The translations under genes and the position numbers were made by a program. Under the pieces are notes generated by a model. That model was not told where the DNA came from, ran no database searches, and worked only from the letters and a program-made list of their open reading frames with translations. A DNA stretch of 50,719 nucleotides from assembly GCA_017302355.1 (NCBI GenBank), contig JAFLDQ010000004.1, forward strand, positions 1-50,719. The letters run 5' to 3'. Shown in pieces: positions 1-7,796 of the stretch (positions within the stretch are counted from its first letter, which is position 1; each line of letters opens with the position of its first letter). The DNA comes from Dechloromonas sp. (GTDB taxonomy: Bacteria > Pseudomonadota > Gammaproteobacteria > Burkholderiales > Rhodocyclaceae).

Positions 1-167
1 AATCGCGGGTAATCAAAGACGCGGATACCGTGCACGTACAGGTAGCTCGTCATCCCTTCCGCGTAGCAAGCCCCCGGCAACGTGCCGACAATAATCATTC
101 GATCAAAACAGGACAACACACCGTGCAGATTCGCCGCATAGCGCTCTTCAAGCGTCGCCGTAGCCAT
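1..167 (-). CDS. Partial CDS, unrecognised protein, N-terminus only
   Basis: An open frame starts with ATG at 167 and runs leftward off the window edge without a stop, giving about 55 residues. It begins MATATLEERYAANLHGV and later contains GTLPGACYAEGMTSYLY and a phrase ending RVFDYPR. I do not recognise a named domain with certainty. The phrase style (CFDR, GTLPGACYAEGMT) looks like a conserved protein rather than a chance frame, and codon choice is GC-rich at third positions. It is transcribed away from the AbiE genes, so it may be the neighbour outside the element or another cargo gene. The missing C-terminus prevents a functional call. Confidence 0.5.
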   Translation of the reverse strand, partial: MATATLEERYAANLHGVLSCFDRMIIVGTLPGACYAEGMTSYLYVHGIRVFDYPR

Positions 168-473
168 GATCAGACTCCCTGTCATCCATCAGGCTCCCAT
201 CGTAACCCCTGTTTGGTTCCGGCTCGTCCGGCTTAGGGATTGGTGGTGCTGAGGCGACGCCACGCGGCCTATCAAGGATGCAATGGGTTCCAATGAGCAC
301 CTGTGAGCGGTGATTCTACGCTGATCGCCGCCTTTTGACGCCTTGTTGCCGCGTCCGCCCTCCTTTGTGGACGCCGGTTCAATCCCCAAAGGCGGAATCG
401 AATGGGTGCTTGGCTGTTCCTTTATTTCGTCTAAACATTGCATTAGACGAATAAACGGAACATACTCCGAACC
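168..473. other. Intergenic region between the divergent left-edge gene and AbiE
   Basis: About 300 bases without a convincing gene. It should hold two divergent promoters. A short imperfect inverted repeat, CCTTTG (362-367) against CAAAGG (387-392), is followed by the stronger operator-like palindrome at 426-451. I see no tRNA or other RNA gene. Confidence 0.5.
426..451. promoter_or_regulatory. Inverted repeat, probable AbiEi operator
   Basis: TTCGTCTAA (426-434) and TTAGACGAA (443-451) form a perfect 9-bp inverted repeat with an 8-nt spacer, 22 bases upstream of the AbiEi start codon. Similarity continues outward on both sides (TTTA/TAAA and TTCC/GGAA, with one offset). AbiEi antitoxins of type IV systems are known to repress their own promoter by binding inverted repeats, so autoregulation here is an inference from position and symmetry. 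Confidence 0.6.
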
Positions 474-1079
474 ATGCTCCCCGACACCCACACCCAGCGC
501 GTTCTTGATCTGGCCCGCCAGAAGGGACTGCTGCGTGCCAGCGATCTGGACGCCATCGAAGCGCCCCGAGTCGTCCTGACGCGCCTGACCGCTGCTGGCC
601 TGCTGGACAAGGTCGGACGTGGCCTATACCGCCTGCCCAGCCATCCAGGGTCGGAACACGAAAGCCTTGCCGCCGTTGCCACGAAGGTGCCGCAGGCGGT
701 GTTCTGCCTGCTGACTGCGCTCCAGTTCCACGAACTGACCACGCAGCTTCCCCGGCAGGTCTGGATTGCCATGCCGCGCGGCAGTCACGTTCCGCGCATC
801 GACTACCCCCCGGTGAAGATGGTGCAGATGACGGGCGATGTCTACACGGCGGGCATTGAGGAGCACCTGCGCGACGGCGTGACGCTACGCGTGTACGGCG
901 TCGCCAAGACCGTGGCGGATTGCTTCAAGCACCGCAACAAGATCGGCTTGGACGTGGCGCTGGAGGCGCTGAAGGACGTGCGCGCCAAGCGACGCGCCAC
1001 GGCGGACGATCTGTGGCGCTACGCGAAGATCTGCCGTGTGGCCAATGTGATGCGCCCGTATCTGGAAGCCATTGAATGA
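474..1079 (+). CDS. abiEi: AbiEi-family antitoxin / transcriptional repressor (type IV TA)
   Basis: 201 residues, the usual size for short AbiEi antitoxins. The N-terminal half is a winged-helix-like segment (VLDLARQKGLLRASDLDAI, then VLTRLTAAGLLDKVGRGLYR). This matches the family pattern of an HTH that scans for a 'GRGLYRLP' turn. The C-terminal half carries the AbiEi_1 domain, with VYGVAKTVADCFKHRNKIG followed by ALEALKDV. The antitoxin counteracts the downstream nucleotidyltransferase without binding it directly, and represses the operon. Its stop overlaps the start of the toxin gene by ATGA, so the two are translationally coupled. The palindrome just upstream fits autorepression. The start at 474 has only a weak Shine-Dalgarno (GGAA at about 457). 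Confidence 0.9.
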   Translation: MLPDTHTQRVLDLARQKGLLRASDLDAIEAPRVVLTRLTAAGLLDKVGRGLYRLPSHPGSEHESLAAVATKVPQAVFCLLTALQFHELTTQLPRQVWIAMPRGSHVPRIDYPPVKMVQMTGDVYTAGIEEHLRDGVTLRVYGVAKTVADCFKHRNKIGLDVALEALKDVRAKRRATADDLWRYAKICRVANVMRPYLEAIE

Positions 1080-1927
1080 ACAACATCGCGGCTTCTGTTC
1101 GTGCCCGCCTGCTCAACGTCGCCAAGGCACAGGGCGTCGATTTCAATCAGGTACTGGTGCGTTTTGCGTTGGAACGCATGCTCTACCGCCTGACGCAATC
1201 GCCGCACGCGGATCGTTTTCTGCTCAAGGGTGCGTTGCTGTTCACGCTCTGGTACGACATGCCGCACCGGGCCACGCGTGATGCCGACCTGCTGGGCTTC
1301 GGCGCGAGCGATCTGGAATCGGTCGCGCGGGTGTTCCGTGAGATTGCCGGCATCAAAGTGGACGACGGCATTGTGTTCGATCCGGCCTCCGTCGCTGTCG
1401 AGGAAATTCGCAAGGAAAACGGCTACGGCGGCGTGCGCGTGGTCATCGCGGGCGAGTTGGCGAAGGCGCGTTGCAAGACGCAGATCGATGTCGGTTTCGG
1501 CGATGCGGTTACGCCCGGCCCGGTGGATTCGATCTATCCCGTGCTGCTGGACGACTTGCCCGCGCCCCGGTTGCGGGCCTATCCGACCTACACCGTCGTC
1601 GCGGAAAAACTCCACGCCATCGCGTTGCTGGGCATGACCAACAGCCGTGTGAAGGACTACTCCGACCTGTCGGTACTGCTGGAACGCGAAACCCTCGATG
1701 CCGACCTGCTGGCCCAAGCTATCAAGGCGACCTTCGAGCGTCGCGGTATGACCGTGCCCGCCGAACTGCCGGTCGGGCTTACGGACGAGTTCGCGCACGA
1801 TGCATCGCGGCAGGCGCTGTGGCAGGCATTCGTCAAGAAGAACGAACTTGCCCCCGAACCCTTGGCCGCCATCGTGGATCGGCTGCGGGCGGCTTTGGAA
1901 CCAGCGTTGAACCGCGCCGCCCGATAA
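1076..1927 (+). CDS. abiEii: AbiEii/AbiGii-family nucleotidyltransferase toxin (type IV TA)
   Basis: 283 residues. The family motifs are visible in order: FLLKGALLFTLWY at about 47-60; RATRDADL at about 65-72, the DxD nucleotidyltransferase centre; IDVGFGDAVT near 137; and EKLHAIALLGMTNSR plus KDYSDL at about 175-197. AbiEii toxins add nucleotides to target RNA (tRNA acceptor stems in characterised relatives) and cause growth arrest that stops phage spread. The catalytic residues look intact, so the toxin is probably active and held in check by AbiEi. The gene overlaps abiEi by 4 bases and closes the two-gene operon. It also serves as a stability module for mobile DNA, which suits its place beside the recombinase. 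Confidence 0.9.
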   Translation: MNNIAASVRARLLNVAKAQGVDFNQVLVRFALERMLYRLTQSPHADRFLLKGALLFTLWYDMPHRATRDADLLGFGASDLESVARVFREIAGIKVDDGIVFDPASVAVEEIRKENGYGGVRVVIAGELAKARCKTQIDVGFGDAVTPGPVDSIYPVLLDDLPAPRLRAYPTYTVVAEKLHAIALLGMTNSRVKDYSDLSVLLERETLDADLLAQAIKATFERRGMTVPAELPVGLTDEFAHDASRQALWQAFVKKNELAPEPLAAIVDRLRAALEPALNRAAR

Positions 1928-1982
1928 CGGCCACTTCGTGGGCGCGGCCAGCCCGCGCCCATCACCACGGTCGGTCGCGGCT

Positions 1983-2003
1983 TCCATGCGGATTTTGCAT
2001 GGA
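1983..2003 (+). promoter_or_regulatory. Hairpin over an upstream ATG, deciding the next start
   Basis: TCCATGC (1983-1989) pairs perfectly with GCATGGA (1997-2003) across a 7-nt loop. The right arm contains an in-frame ATG (1999) that would be buried in the stem. GGAG at 2001-2004 lies 9 nt ahead of the second ATG at 2014, which I therefore take as the true start. If the hairpin forms in mRNA it would also limit access to that Shine-Dalgarno. Confidence 0.4.
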
Positions 2004-2013
2004 GACCCCGACG

Positions 2014-2448
2014 ATGACCCGATGCTGCGAATGTTGTGGCCAGCCCTTTGAGCCACGCCCCCAAGTTCCCAACCAGACCTTCTGCTCCTCACCCGACTGC
2101 CAGCGTGCCCGCAAGTTGCGCTGGCAGCAGGACAAGTTGCGTACCGATCCGGACTACCGCGACAACCAGCGCAGCGCCCAGCGTGCGTGGTTCGACCGGC
2201 ATCCCGGCTACTGGCGCGCCTATCGTGCCGCCAATCCTGATCCGGTGGAACTCGCCCAGCCGCCAGCCGTCAACGGCGCGGGCAATGGCCTTGCAAAAAT
2301 GGACGCGTCAATCCTGCCGCCCGGCCTGTACCAGCTTCGCCGGATCGGTGCGGAATCCGCCGAAAAGACAGAGGATTGGCTGGTCGAGATCACACCCGTG
2401 GCACCGATCCACCTTTGCAAAAAGGACGTGTGCAAAGAGATGACTTGA
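2014..2448 (+). CDS. Small zinc-ribbon protein associated with the serine recombinase
   Basis: 144 residues. Cysteines in CCECCGQPFEP and, about 16 residues on, FCSSPDCQRARK form a Cys4 zinc ribbon in the first 35 residues. A basic, aromatic stretch follows: WQQDKLRTDPDYRDNQ, then FDRHPGYWRAYR. The rest is low in recognisable motifs until the C-terminal end, which has LCKKDVCKEM. Proteins of this build (zinc ribbon, then W..KNPDYR..Q...W...HPgYW) commonly lie directly upstream of large serine recombinases in proteobacterial elements, which is the arrangement here. A role in recombination or in regulating it is inference. An alternative start at 1999 adds five residues. No experimentally known function is claimed. 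Confidence 0.6.
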   Translation: MTRCCECCGQPFEPRPQVPNQTFCSSPDCQRARKLRWQQDKLRTDPDYRDNQRSAQRAWFDRHPGYWRAYRAANPDPVELAQPPAVNGAGNGLAKMDASILPPGLYQLRRIGAESAEKTEDWLVEITPVAPIHLCKKDVCKEMT

Positions 2449-2618
2449 TCGACGCCCCTGCACCCGGTCGTTATCGTCTTTCCCAAATGGGTTCTCGATC
2501 ACCTCACATGGCAACGCATCCGCGTGTGCACATCACCTTTTGACGACCGCACCGCGCCAAAGGAAAGGAGTGGCAGACCCGATAGCGTCAACAAGATCAA
2601 CGAGAGCGACCGGGAACC

Positions 2619-4184
2619 ATGCCAGAGACAATCCTTCCTGACGATCCGCTGGGGTCATCGCCCAGGTTCCGCGCCGCGCAGTACGTGCGCATGTCCACCG
2701 AGCACCAGCAATACTCGACGGAGAATCAGGGCGACAAAATCCGCGAGTACGCCGCCCGGCGCAACATCGAGATCGTCCGCACCTACGCCGACGAGGGCAA
2801 GAGCGGGCTGCGCATCGACGGCAGGCAGGCGCTCCAGCAACTGATCGCCGATGTGCAGGCGGGCAAGGCCGATTTTCAGATCATCCTCGTCTACGACGTC
2901 AGCCGCTGGGGTCGGTTTCAGGACGCGGATGAAAGCGCGTACTACGAGTACATCTGCCGCCGCGCCGGGATTCAGGTCGCCTACTGCGCCGAGCAGTTCG
3001 AGAACGACGGCTCGCCGGTGTCCACCATCGTCAAGGGCGTCAAGCGCGCGATGGCGGGCGAATACAGCCGCGAGCTGTCGGCGAAGGTGTTCGCGGGCCA
3101 GTGCCGCCTGATCGAGTTGGGATTCCGTCAAGGCGGGCCAGCGGGCTACGGCCTGCGCCGCGTGCTGATCGACCAGTCCGGTTCGGTGAAGGGCGAGCTT
3201 TCGCGCGGCGAGCACAAGAGCCTGCAAACCGACCGCGTGATCTTGCAGCCCGGCCCGGATGCCGAAGTCTCCGTCGTGAACCAGATCTACCGCTGGTTCG
3301 TCGAGGACGGCCTGTTCGAATCGGAAGTCGCCGACCGGCTCAACGCCAAGGGCATCCAGACCGACCTCGGGCGCGACTGGACGCGCGCCACCGTCCGGGA
3401 AGTCCTGTCGAACGAAAAATACATCGGCAACAACGTCTACAACCGGCGCTCCTTCAAACTCAAGAAAGTGCGGGTTGTGAACCAGCCGGAGATGTGGATC
3501 AAGAAGGAAGGCGCGTTCGAGGGCATCGTGCCGCCCGACCTGTTTTACACCGCGCAGGGCATCCTGCGCGCACGGGCGCACCGTTTCAGCAACGAGGAAC
3601 TGATCGAGAAACTGCGGCGGCTGTTCCAGCAGCACGGCTATCTCTCCGGCCTGATCATCAACGAGGCCGAAGGGATGCCATCGGCGGCGGCCTACGCACA
3701 CCGCTTCGGCAGTCTCATCCGCGCCTATCAGACGGTCGGCTTCACGCCGGATCGGGACTACCAGTATCTGGAGGTCAACCAGTTCCTGCGCCGCCTGCAC
3801 CCGGAGATCGTCGGCCAGACCGAACGAATGATCGCCGAGGTCGGCGGCACGGTCGTGCGCGATCCGGCGACCGACCTGCTTACCGTCAACCGCGAGTTCA
3901 CTGTCTCGCTCGTCCTCTCGCGCTGCCAGTCACTGGACAACGGCCGCCGTCGATGGAAGGTGCGCTTCGACACCAGCCTGACGCCTGACATCACCGTCGC
4001 CGTCCGGCTCGACGAAACGAATCAAGCCCCGCTGGACTACTACTTGCTGCCGCGTCTGGACTTCGGCCAGTCGGGCATCCATCTGGCCGATCACAACGGC
4101 CTTGAATTCGAGAGCTACCGCTTCGACAGCCTGGACTACCTCTACGGCATGGCCGAGCGCAGCCGCATTCGGAGGGCCGCATGA
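2619..4184 (+). CDS. Large serine recombinase (resolvase/invertase superfamily)
   Basis: 521 residues. The resolvase N-terminal domain spans about 18-165: YVRMSTEHQQ places the nucleophile at Ser26, VYDVSRWGRFQDADES is the conserved loop, and AGEYSRELSAKVF supplies catalytic-core arginine and the start of the long E helix. The 'recombinase' DNA-binding domain follows, with GYGLRR near 180, ATVREVLSNEKYIGN near 265 and a FEGIVPPDLF zinc-ribbon-type boundary near 305, although I see no clear Cys4 ribbon. Large serine recombinases integrate and excise elements through short att sites. The gene is the likely mover of the surrounding DNA. Its stop overlaps the next gene by ATGA, coupling it to two ParB-like proteins, an arrangement not typical of simple phage integrases. 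Confidence 0.93.
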   Translation: MPETILPDDPLGSSPRFRAAQYVRMSTEHQQYSTENQGDKIREYAARRNIEIVRTYADEGKSGLRIDGRQALQQLIADVQAGKADFQIILVYDVSRWGRFQDADESAYYEYICRRAGIQVAYCAEQFENDGSPVSTIVKGVKRAMAGEYSRELSAKVFAGQCRLIELGFRQGGPAGYGLRRVLIDQSGSVKGELSRGEHKSLQTDRVILQPGPDAEVSVVNQIYRWFVEDGLFESEVADRLNAKGIQTDLGRDWTRATVREVLSNEKYIGNNVYNRRSFKLKKVRVVNQPEMWIKKEGAFEGIVPPDLFYTAQGILRARAHRFSNEELIEKLRRLFQQHGYLSGLIINEAEGMPSAAAYAHRFGSLIRAYQTVGFTPDRDYQYLEVNQFLRRLHPEIVGQTERMIAEVGGTVVRDPATDLLTVNREFTVSLVLSRCQSLDNGRRRWKVRFDTSLTPDITVAVRLDETNQAPLDYYLLPRLDFGQSGIHLADHNGLEFESYRFDSLDYLYGMAERSRIRRAA

Positions 4185-5080
4185 CGAAGAAACACCACGC
4201 CACTGATCTGCAAATGATCCCGGTCGATCAGATTGCCGTGCTCAACCCGCGTGACCGCAATGGCCGCGTGTTCGAGGAAATCGTCGGCAACATCAAAAAC
4301 ATTGGCCTGAAAAAGCCCGTCACGGTCACGCCGCGTAATGATCTGGAGGACGGCAAACGCTACTTGCTGATCTGCGGCGAAGGCAGGCTCAAGGCGTTCA
4401 AGTCGCTTGGTGAAAAGGAAATCCCGGCGCTGGTCGTTGCGGTCAACGATGAAGACGCCTTCATCATGAGTCTGACCGAAAACATTGCTCGCAGGAAATA
4501 CAGCGCGCTGGAACTGCTGATGAGCATCCAGCAGTTGAGCGAACAGGGCTACGACAAGCGTATCATCGCCCAGAAGACTGGCCTGAGCCTCGACTACATC
4601 AAGGGCATTCTGCTGCTTTTCGAGAAAGGCGAGGAACGTCTGCTCGCTGCCGTCGAGTCCGGACGGGTTCCGCTCAACGTCGCCATCACCATCGCGGGCG
4701 CAAGCGACGAAGAATCCGTCCAGACCGCCTTGCAGGATGCCTACGAAAGCGGCCAGTTGCGCGGCGGGCAGTTGATGCAGGTGCGACGCGTGCTTCAGCG
4801 GCGCAGCACTCTCGGCAAGACACTGAAGCACCGGCCCGCACGCAAAGGAGCGGCCGTCACAACCTCCAGTCTGGTGCGCAACTACCAGAACGAGGTCGAG
4901 CGGCAGAAACTGACCATCAAAAAGGCTGAGTTCACGCAGCAGCGCCTGCTGTTCGTGATCGAAGCGCTGCGCCAGTTGCTGTCCGACGAGCATTTTTCCA
5001 ATCTGCTGCGTGCTGAGGGGCTGGATACCTTGCCCAGACAACTTGCCGAGCGCATCTGGGGTGGAGGCCACGCGGCATGA
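4181..5080 (+). CDS. ParB/RepB/Spo0J-family protein 1
   Basis: 299 residues. The N-terminal ParB/sulfiredoxin-like fold is clear: IPVDQIAVLNPRDRNG, then a CGEGRLKAFKSLGEKEIPA box in place of the usual GERR, then LTENIARRKYSALE. A ParB-type HTH follows, with IIAQKTGLSLDYIKGILLL near 130-150. The C-terminal third is predicted helical and basic (TIKKAEFTQQRLLFVIEAL) and could dimerise. ParB proteins use CTP to clamp onto and spread from parS sites. Here the protein is locked in an operon with a recombinase and a second ParB, with no ParA nearby, so a role in recombination control or element maintenance is as plausible as segregation. Overlaps of 4 bases on both sides imply translational coupling. 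Confidence 0.85.
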   Translation: MTKKHHATDLQMIPVDQIAVLNPRDRNGRVFEEIVGNIKNIGLKKPVTVTPRNDLEDGKRYLLICGEGRLKAFKSLGEKEIPALVVAVNDEDAFIMSLTENIARRKYSALELLMSIQQLSEQGYDKRIIAQKTGLSLDYIKGILLLFEKGEERLLAAVESGRVPLNVAITIAGASDEESVQTALQDAYESGQLRGGQLMQVRRVLQRRSTLGKTLKHRPARKGAAVTTSSLVRNYQNEVERQKLTIKKAEFTQQRLLFVIEALRQLLSDEHFSNLLRAEGLDTLPRQLAERIWGGGHAA

Positions 5081-5961
5081 GTAAACCGCCACTGAGCTTC
5101 ATCCCGGAGCCGATCACGCTGGCGCTGGATCGGATTCTGCCGTCGCGCAAGCCCCCGGCGGGTTTGCAGGCATCTCGCAAGTTCAAGCAGATCGTAGCCT
5201 CGATGGAGTCCATCGGGTTGATCGAACCCCTGAGCGTGGGCAAGGCCGACAAGAAAACCGGCCAGCACATCCTGCTCGATGGGCATATGCGCCTGCTGGC
5301 CTTGCAGCAGCTTGGCTACACCGACGCGCCGTGCCTGATCGCCACCGACGATGAAAGCTACACCTACAACAACCGGATCAACCGCATCACATCCATTCAG
5401 GAGCACCACATGCTCCGGCGCGCGGTCGAGCGTGGCGTAACGCAAGACCGGCTGGCGAAGGCGCTGAATGTGGACATCAGCCAGATCCACAAAAAAATCA
5501 GCCTGCTTGACGGCATCTGCCCGGAGGCGGTCGAGATGCTCAAGGATCAGCATTTTTCGGCCAACCTCGGCTCGGTGCTGCGCAAGATGAAGCCCACACG
5601 GCAGGTCGAGTGCGTGGAACTGATGCTGACCGCCAACAACATGACCGTCGCTTACGCCGAAGCCTTGCTGGCGGCTACGCCGCCACACCTGCTGGTCAGC
5701 GAAAAGCGCCCCCGGAAACTCTCCGGCGTCACGGCGGAACAGATGGTGAAGATGGAGCGCGAAATGGGAAATATCCAGAACCAGTTGAAGCTGGTCGAGA
5801 AGTCCTACGGTCAGGACGTGCTGCTCCTGGTACTGGCGCGCGGCTACCTCGGCAAGCTGATCGGCAACAAAGCCGTGTTCCGCTTCCTGTCACAACGCCA
5901 GCCGGACGTGTTGGCCGAGTTCGAGAATATCGTCCAGACCGTGGCGCTGGACGGCAAATGA
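5077..5961 (+). CDS. ParB/RepB-family protein 2 with RepB C-terminal region
   Basis: 294 residues and clearly different from its upstream neighbour. The ParB N-domain has FKQIVASMESIGLIEPLSV, DGHMRLLALQQLG (the GERR-equivalent box) and NRITSIQEHHMLRRAVERG. The HTH is AKALNVDISQIHKKISLLDG near 130-150. The C-terminal half resembles the plasmid RepB C-terminal domain: VECVELMLTANNMTVAYAEALLA, then GVTAEQMVKMEREMGNIQNQ, a coiled stretch. Two consecutive ParB-like genes after a serine recombinase recur in mobile DNA of proteobacteria (recalled genome context, not a search). They may form a heteromeric complex on the nearby 9-bp repeats at 7339-7418, which is inference. Confidence 0.85.
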   Translation: MSKPPLSFIPEPITLALDRILPSRKPPAGLQASRKFKQIVASMESIGLIEPLSVGKADKKTGQHILLDGHMRLLALQQLGYTDAPCLIATDDESYTYNNRINRITSIQEHHMLRRAVERGVTQDRLAKALNVDISQIHKKISLLDGICPEAVEMLKDQHFSANLGSVLRKMKPTRQVECVELMLTANNMTVAYAEALLAATPPHLLVSEKRPRKLSGVTAEQMVKMEREMGNIQNQLKLVEKSYGQDVLLLVLARGYLGKLIGNKAVFRFLSQRQPDVLAEFENIVQTVALDGK

Positions 5962-5964
5962 CGA

Positions 5965-7329
5965 ATGCGCCGGATCATCGATGTCACACCGGCATCTCAG
6001 GCCACGTCACCGCTTGACGTCACCGATGACGACGACAGTGCAGCCGTGGTCGCTCACCGCAATGCCCCGGATGCCGATCCGGCCTGTCTCTATGGCCTGA
6101 TCGGCGACGTTGCACTCGCGGGCAGCGACGGCACGGAGACCAACGCCGTCGCCATCGCCGCCAACTTCATGGCCTACCTGTCCTGCGCGGTCGGGCGCAG
6201 CGTGTACCTGCCCATCGGCAACACCCGGCACCACGCGCGATTGTTCTGCCTGCACGTCGGACGTTCGGGCCGTGGCCGCAAGGGCGATGCGGTGTCACTG
6301 GTGCTGCGCATCGATCAGGCGCTGCGGGCGATGGATGACGCTTTCGCGCCGCAGATTCACCGTGGCGGCCTGTCCACGCGCGAGGGATTGGCGGCATTGA
6401 TCCACGACGGCTACCGGCAAGGTCGGCAGGACGTGCCCGCCATCGACGACAAGCGGCTGTGGGTGGTCGAATCCGAGTTCGCCAACGTGCTGCACCAAGG
6501 GCGGCGCGACGGCAACACGCTGTCGGCGGCGCTGCGAGATTGTTGGGATGGCGTCGATCTCAAACCCGCCACCAAGTCGAACCGGCTCTACGCCAGCGAC
6601 CCGCATGTCTGCTTGAGCGGCGCGATCTCGCCGGGCGAACTGACCGGCCTGATGAGCGCCCGCGAACTCACCAACGGCTTCGCCAACCGCTTCCTGATGA
6701 TCTGGGCCGAGCGCACGCGGATGCTGCCGTTTCCGAGGGAAACGCCGCAGGCCGTGGTCGAACAGTTGGCGTGCAGGACGTTGGCGGTGCTGGCCTTCAT
6801 TCGTGCCGACCGGCACGACGAGCGCGACCATCTGCGGATGGAACTGTCGCCGCAGGCGCAATGGCGCTACGCCCAGCTCTACCGGGGCGAACTGAACGAA
6901 GACATCGGCGACGGCGTCATCGGCGCACTGCTGGAACGCCGCGCTCCGATGTTGCTGCGGCTGGCAATGCTGATGGCGCTGGCCGACCTGCAAGCCCGCA
7001 TAGACGCCCAGCACATCGACGCGGCGATGGCGTGGATTCGGCACGCCACGGCGTCTGTGCGGTTCGTGTTCGTCAGTGCCGCCGAGGAAGCCAAGCTCGC
7101 GCAGGTGCTGGAACTGTCAAACCGGGTGTTGGCCTTCCTGCGTGAGCGCGGTCAGGCCACGCGCAGCCAGATCAGCGCCGAGTGCTTCAAGGGCAAGGTG
7201 CCGAAGGCACGACTCGACGCCAGTCTGGAGCGCCTGCTGGCGGCCACCCCGCCGAAGATCAGTGTGCAGTGGGTCGAGCGCCCCAACGACGCGCCGGGCA
7301 CGCCAACGCGGGTATATCGGCCTGCGTAG
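5965..7329 (+). CDS. DUF3987-like (YfjI-type) element protein
   Basis: 454 residues. The central region matches the DUF3987 layout: NFMAYLSCAVGRSVYLPIGN, then LHVGRSGRGRKGDAVS, a degenerate P-loop-like turn, then LWVVESEFANVLHQGRRDGN and CLSGAISPGELT. A C-terminal segment looks like a winged helix (VLAFLRERGQATRSQISAECF). DUF3987 proteins are common on plasmids, prophages and integrative elements, often fused to or beside primase domains, and are thought to act in replication as helicase-like proteins. No primase domain is fused here. The canonical Walker A lysine-threonine pair is not evident, so ATP hydrolysis is uncertain. It starts 3 bases after the second ParB and ends just before the iteron-like repeats. 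Confidence 0.7.
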   Translation: MRRIIDVTPASQATSPLDVTDDDDSAAVVAHRNAPDADPACLYGLIGDVALAGSDGTETNAVAIAANFMAYLSCAVGRSVYLPIGNTRHHARLFCLHVGRSGRGRKGDAVSLVLRIDQALRAMDDAFAPQIHRGGLSTREGLAALIHDGYRQGRQDVPAIDDKRLWVVESEFANVLHQGRRDGNTLSAALRDCWDGVDLKPATKSNRLYASDPHVCLSGAISPGELTGLMSARELTNGFANRFLMIWAERTRMLPFPRETPQAVVEQLACRTLAVLAFIRADRHDERDHLRMELSPQAQWRYAQLYRGELNEDIGDGVIGALLERRAPMLLRLAMLMALADLQARIDAQHIDAAMAWIRHATASVRFVFVSAAEEAKLAQVLELSNRVLAFLRERGQATRSQISAECFKGKVPKARLDASLERLLAATPPKISVQWVERPNDAPGTPTRVYRPA

Positions 7330-7338
7330 GCCGGAAGC

Positions 7339-7418
7339 TCATTTCGCTCGTTTCGCCATGCCGACACACGCGTAACTCCTTGTCGGGCTTCTCATTTCGC
7401 TGATTTCGCTCATTTCGC
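7339..7418 (+). repeat. Five iteron-like 9-bp direct repeats
   Basis: Five copies of a TCATTTCGC-type 9-mer: two in tandem at 7339-7347 and 7348-7356 (TCGTTTCGC), then three in tandem at 7392-7400, 7401-7409 (TGATTTCGC) and 7410-7418. Each block is followed by C, giving TTTCGCC at both ends. The blocks are separated by 35 bases. Head-to-tail repeats directly after ParB and DUF3987 genes resemble iterons or a ParB-type loading site. The binding protein is unknown. Confidence 0.75.
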
Positions 7419-7487
7419 CGCTGACACCGCCAATCGTTGCCTCATCTATGTGCAGCAAGTAGTCGATACGGCTTCTTTATGGCAGAA

Positions 7488-7504
7488 TTGGCTAGTTTTG
7501 GCTA
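7488..7504 (+). promoter_or_regulatory. Direct repeat TTGGCTA spaced one helical turn
   Basis: TTGGCTA occurs at 7488-7494 and again at 7498-7504, 10 bases apart start to start, so both face the same side of the helix. The pair lies about 37 bases before the HTH gene that opens the defence operon and could be its operator or an activator site. No strong -35/-10 pair is evident. Confidence 0.35.
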
Positions 7505-7541
7505 ACTGCAATCAATCTCTGCAAATGAAAAAGGCGCAGCC

Positions 7542-7739
7542 ATGAGCGGGACAGAAGGCGAAATCCTGACACTCGATGATGTGGCCGCATACCTCAAGGC
7601 GGGGAAGCGGACGGTGTATCGCTTGGCGCAGGAAGGCAAGATTCCAGCCTTCAAGCTGGGAGGAACCTGGCGCTTCCGTCGTTCCGATCTTGAGCGCTGG
7701 ATTGCCGAAAGCACCAATAAGCAGAAGCCGGAGGCTTGA
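7542..7739 (+). CDS. Small HTH (excisionase/MerR-like) DNA-binding protein
   Basis: 65 residues. The whole protein is the excisionase-type winged helix: LTLDDVAAYLKAGKRTVYRL is the HTH, and GKIPAFKLGGTWRFRRSDLERWI is the wing and closing helix. Proteins of this type act as recombination directionality factors or as small transcription regulators. It is the first gene of the defence operon and ends 57 bases before brxF, so a regulator of the BREX genes is likely. Because the element also carries a serine recombinase, an excision cofactor role cannot be excluded. An AAAAAGG stretch shortly upstream of ATG 7542 is a weak ribosome site. Confidence 0.8.
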   Translation: MSGTEGEILTLDDVAAYLKAGKRTVYRLAQEGKIPAFKLGGTWRFRRSDLERWIAESTNKQKPEA

Positions 7740-7796
7740 GTGGGCCTTTTTCGCGCCAGCCACCGTATCGAGTCCGGGACAGGTCAAGGGGGAGTC

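Noticed and set aside
361..392. Possible tRNA 3' fragment with a GGTTCAATCCC T-loop-like string
   Set aside because: The sequence after the loop does not pair with that before it as a T-stem should, and there is no acceptor stem or CCA.
7339..7418. CRISPR array
   Set aside because: The repeats are only 9 bp and directly adjoining, with no regular spacers and no cas genes.
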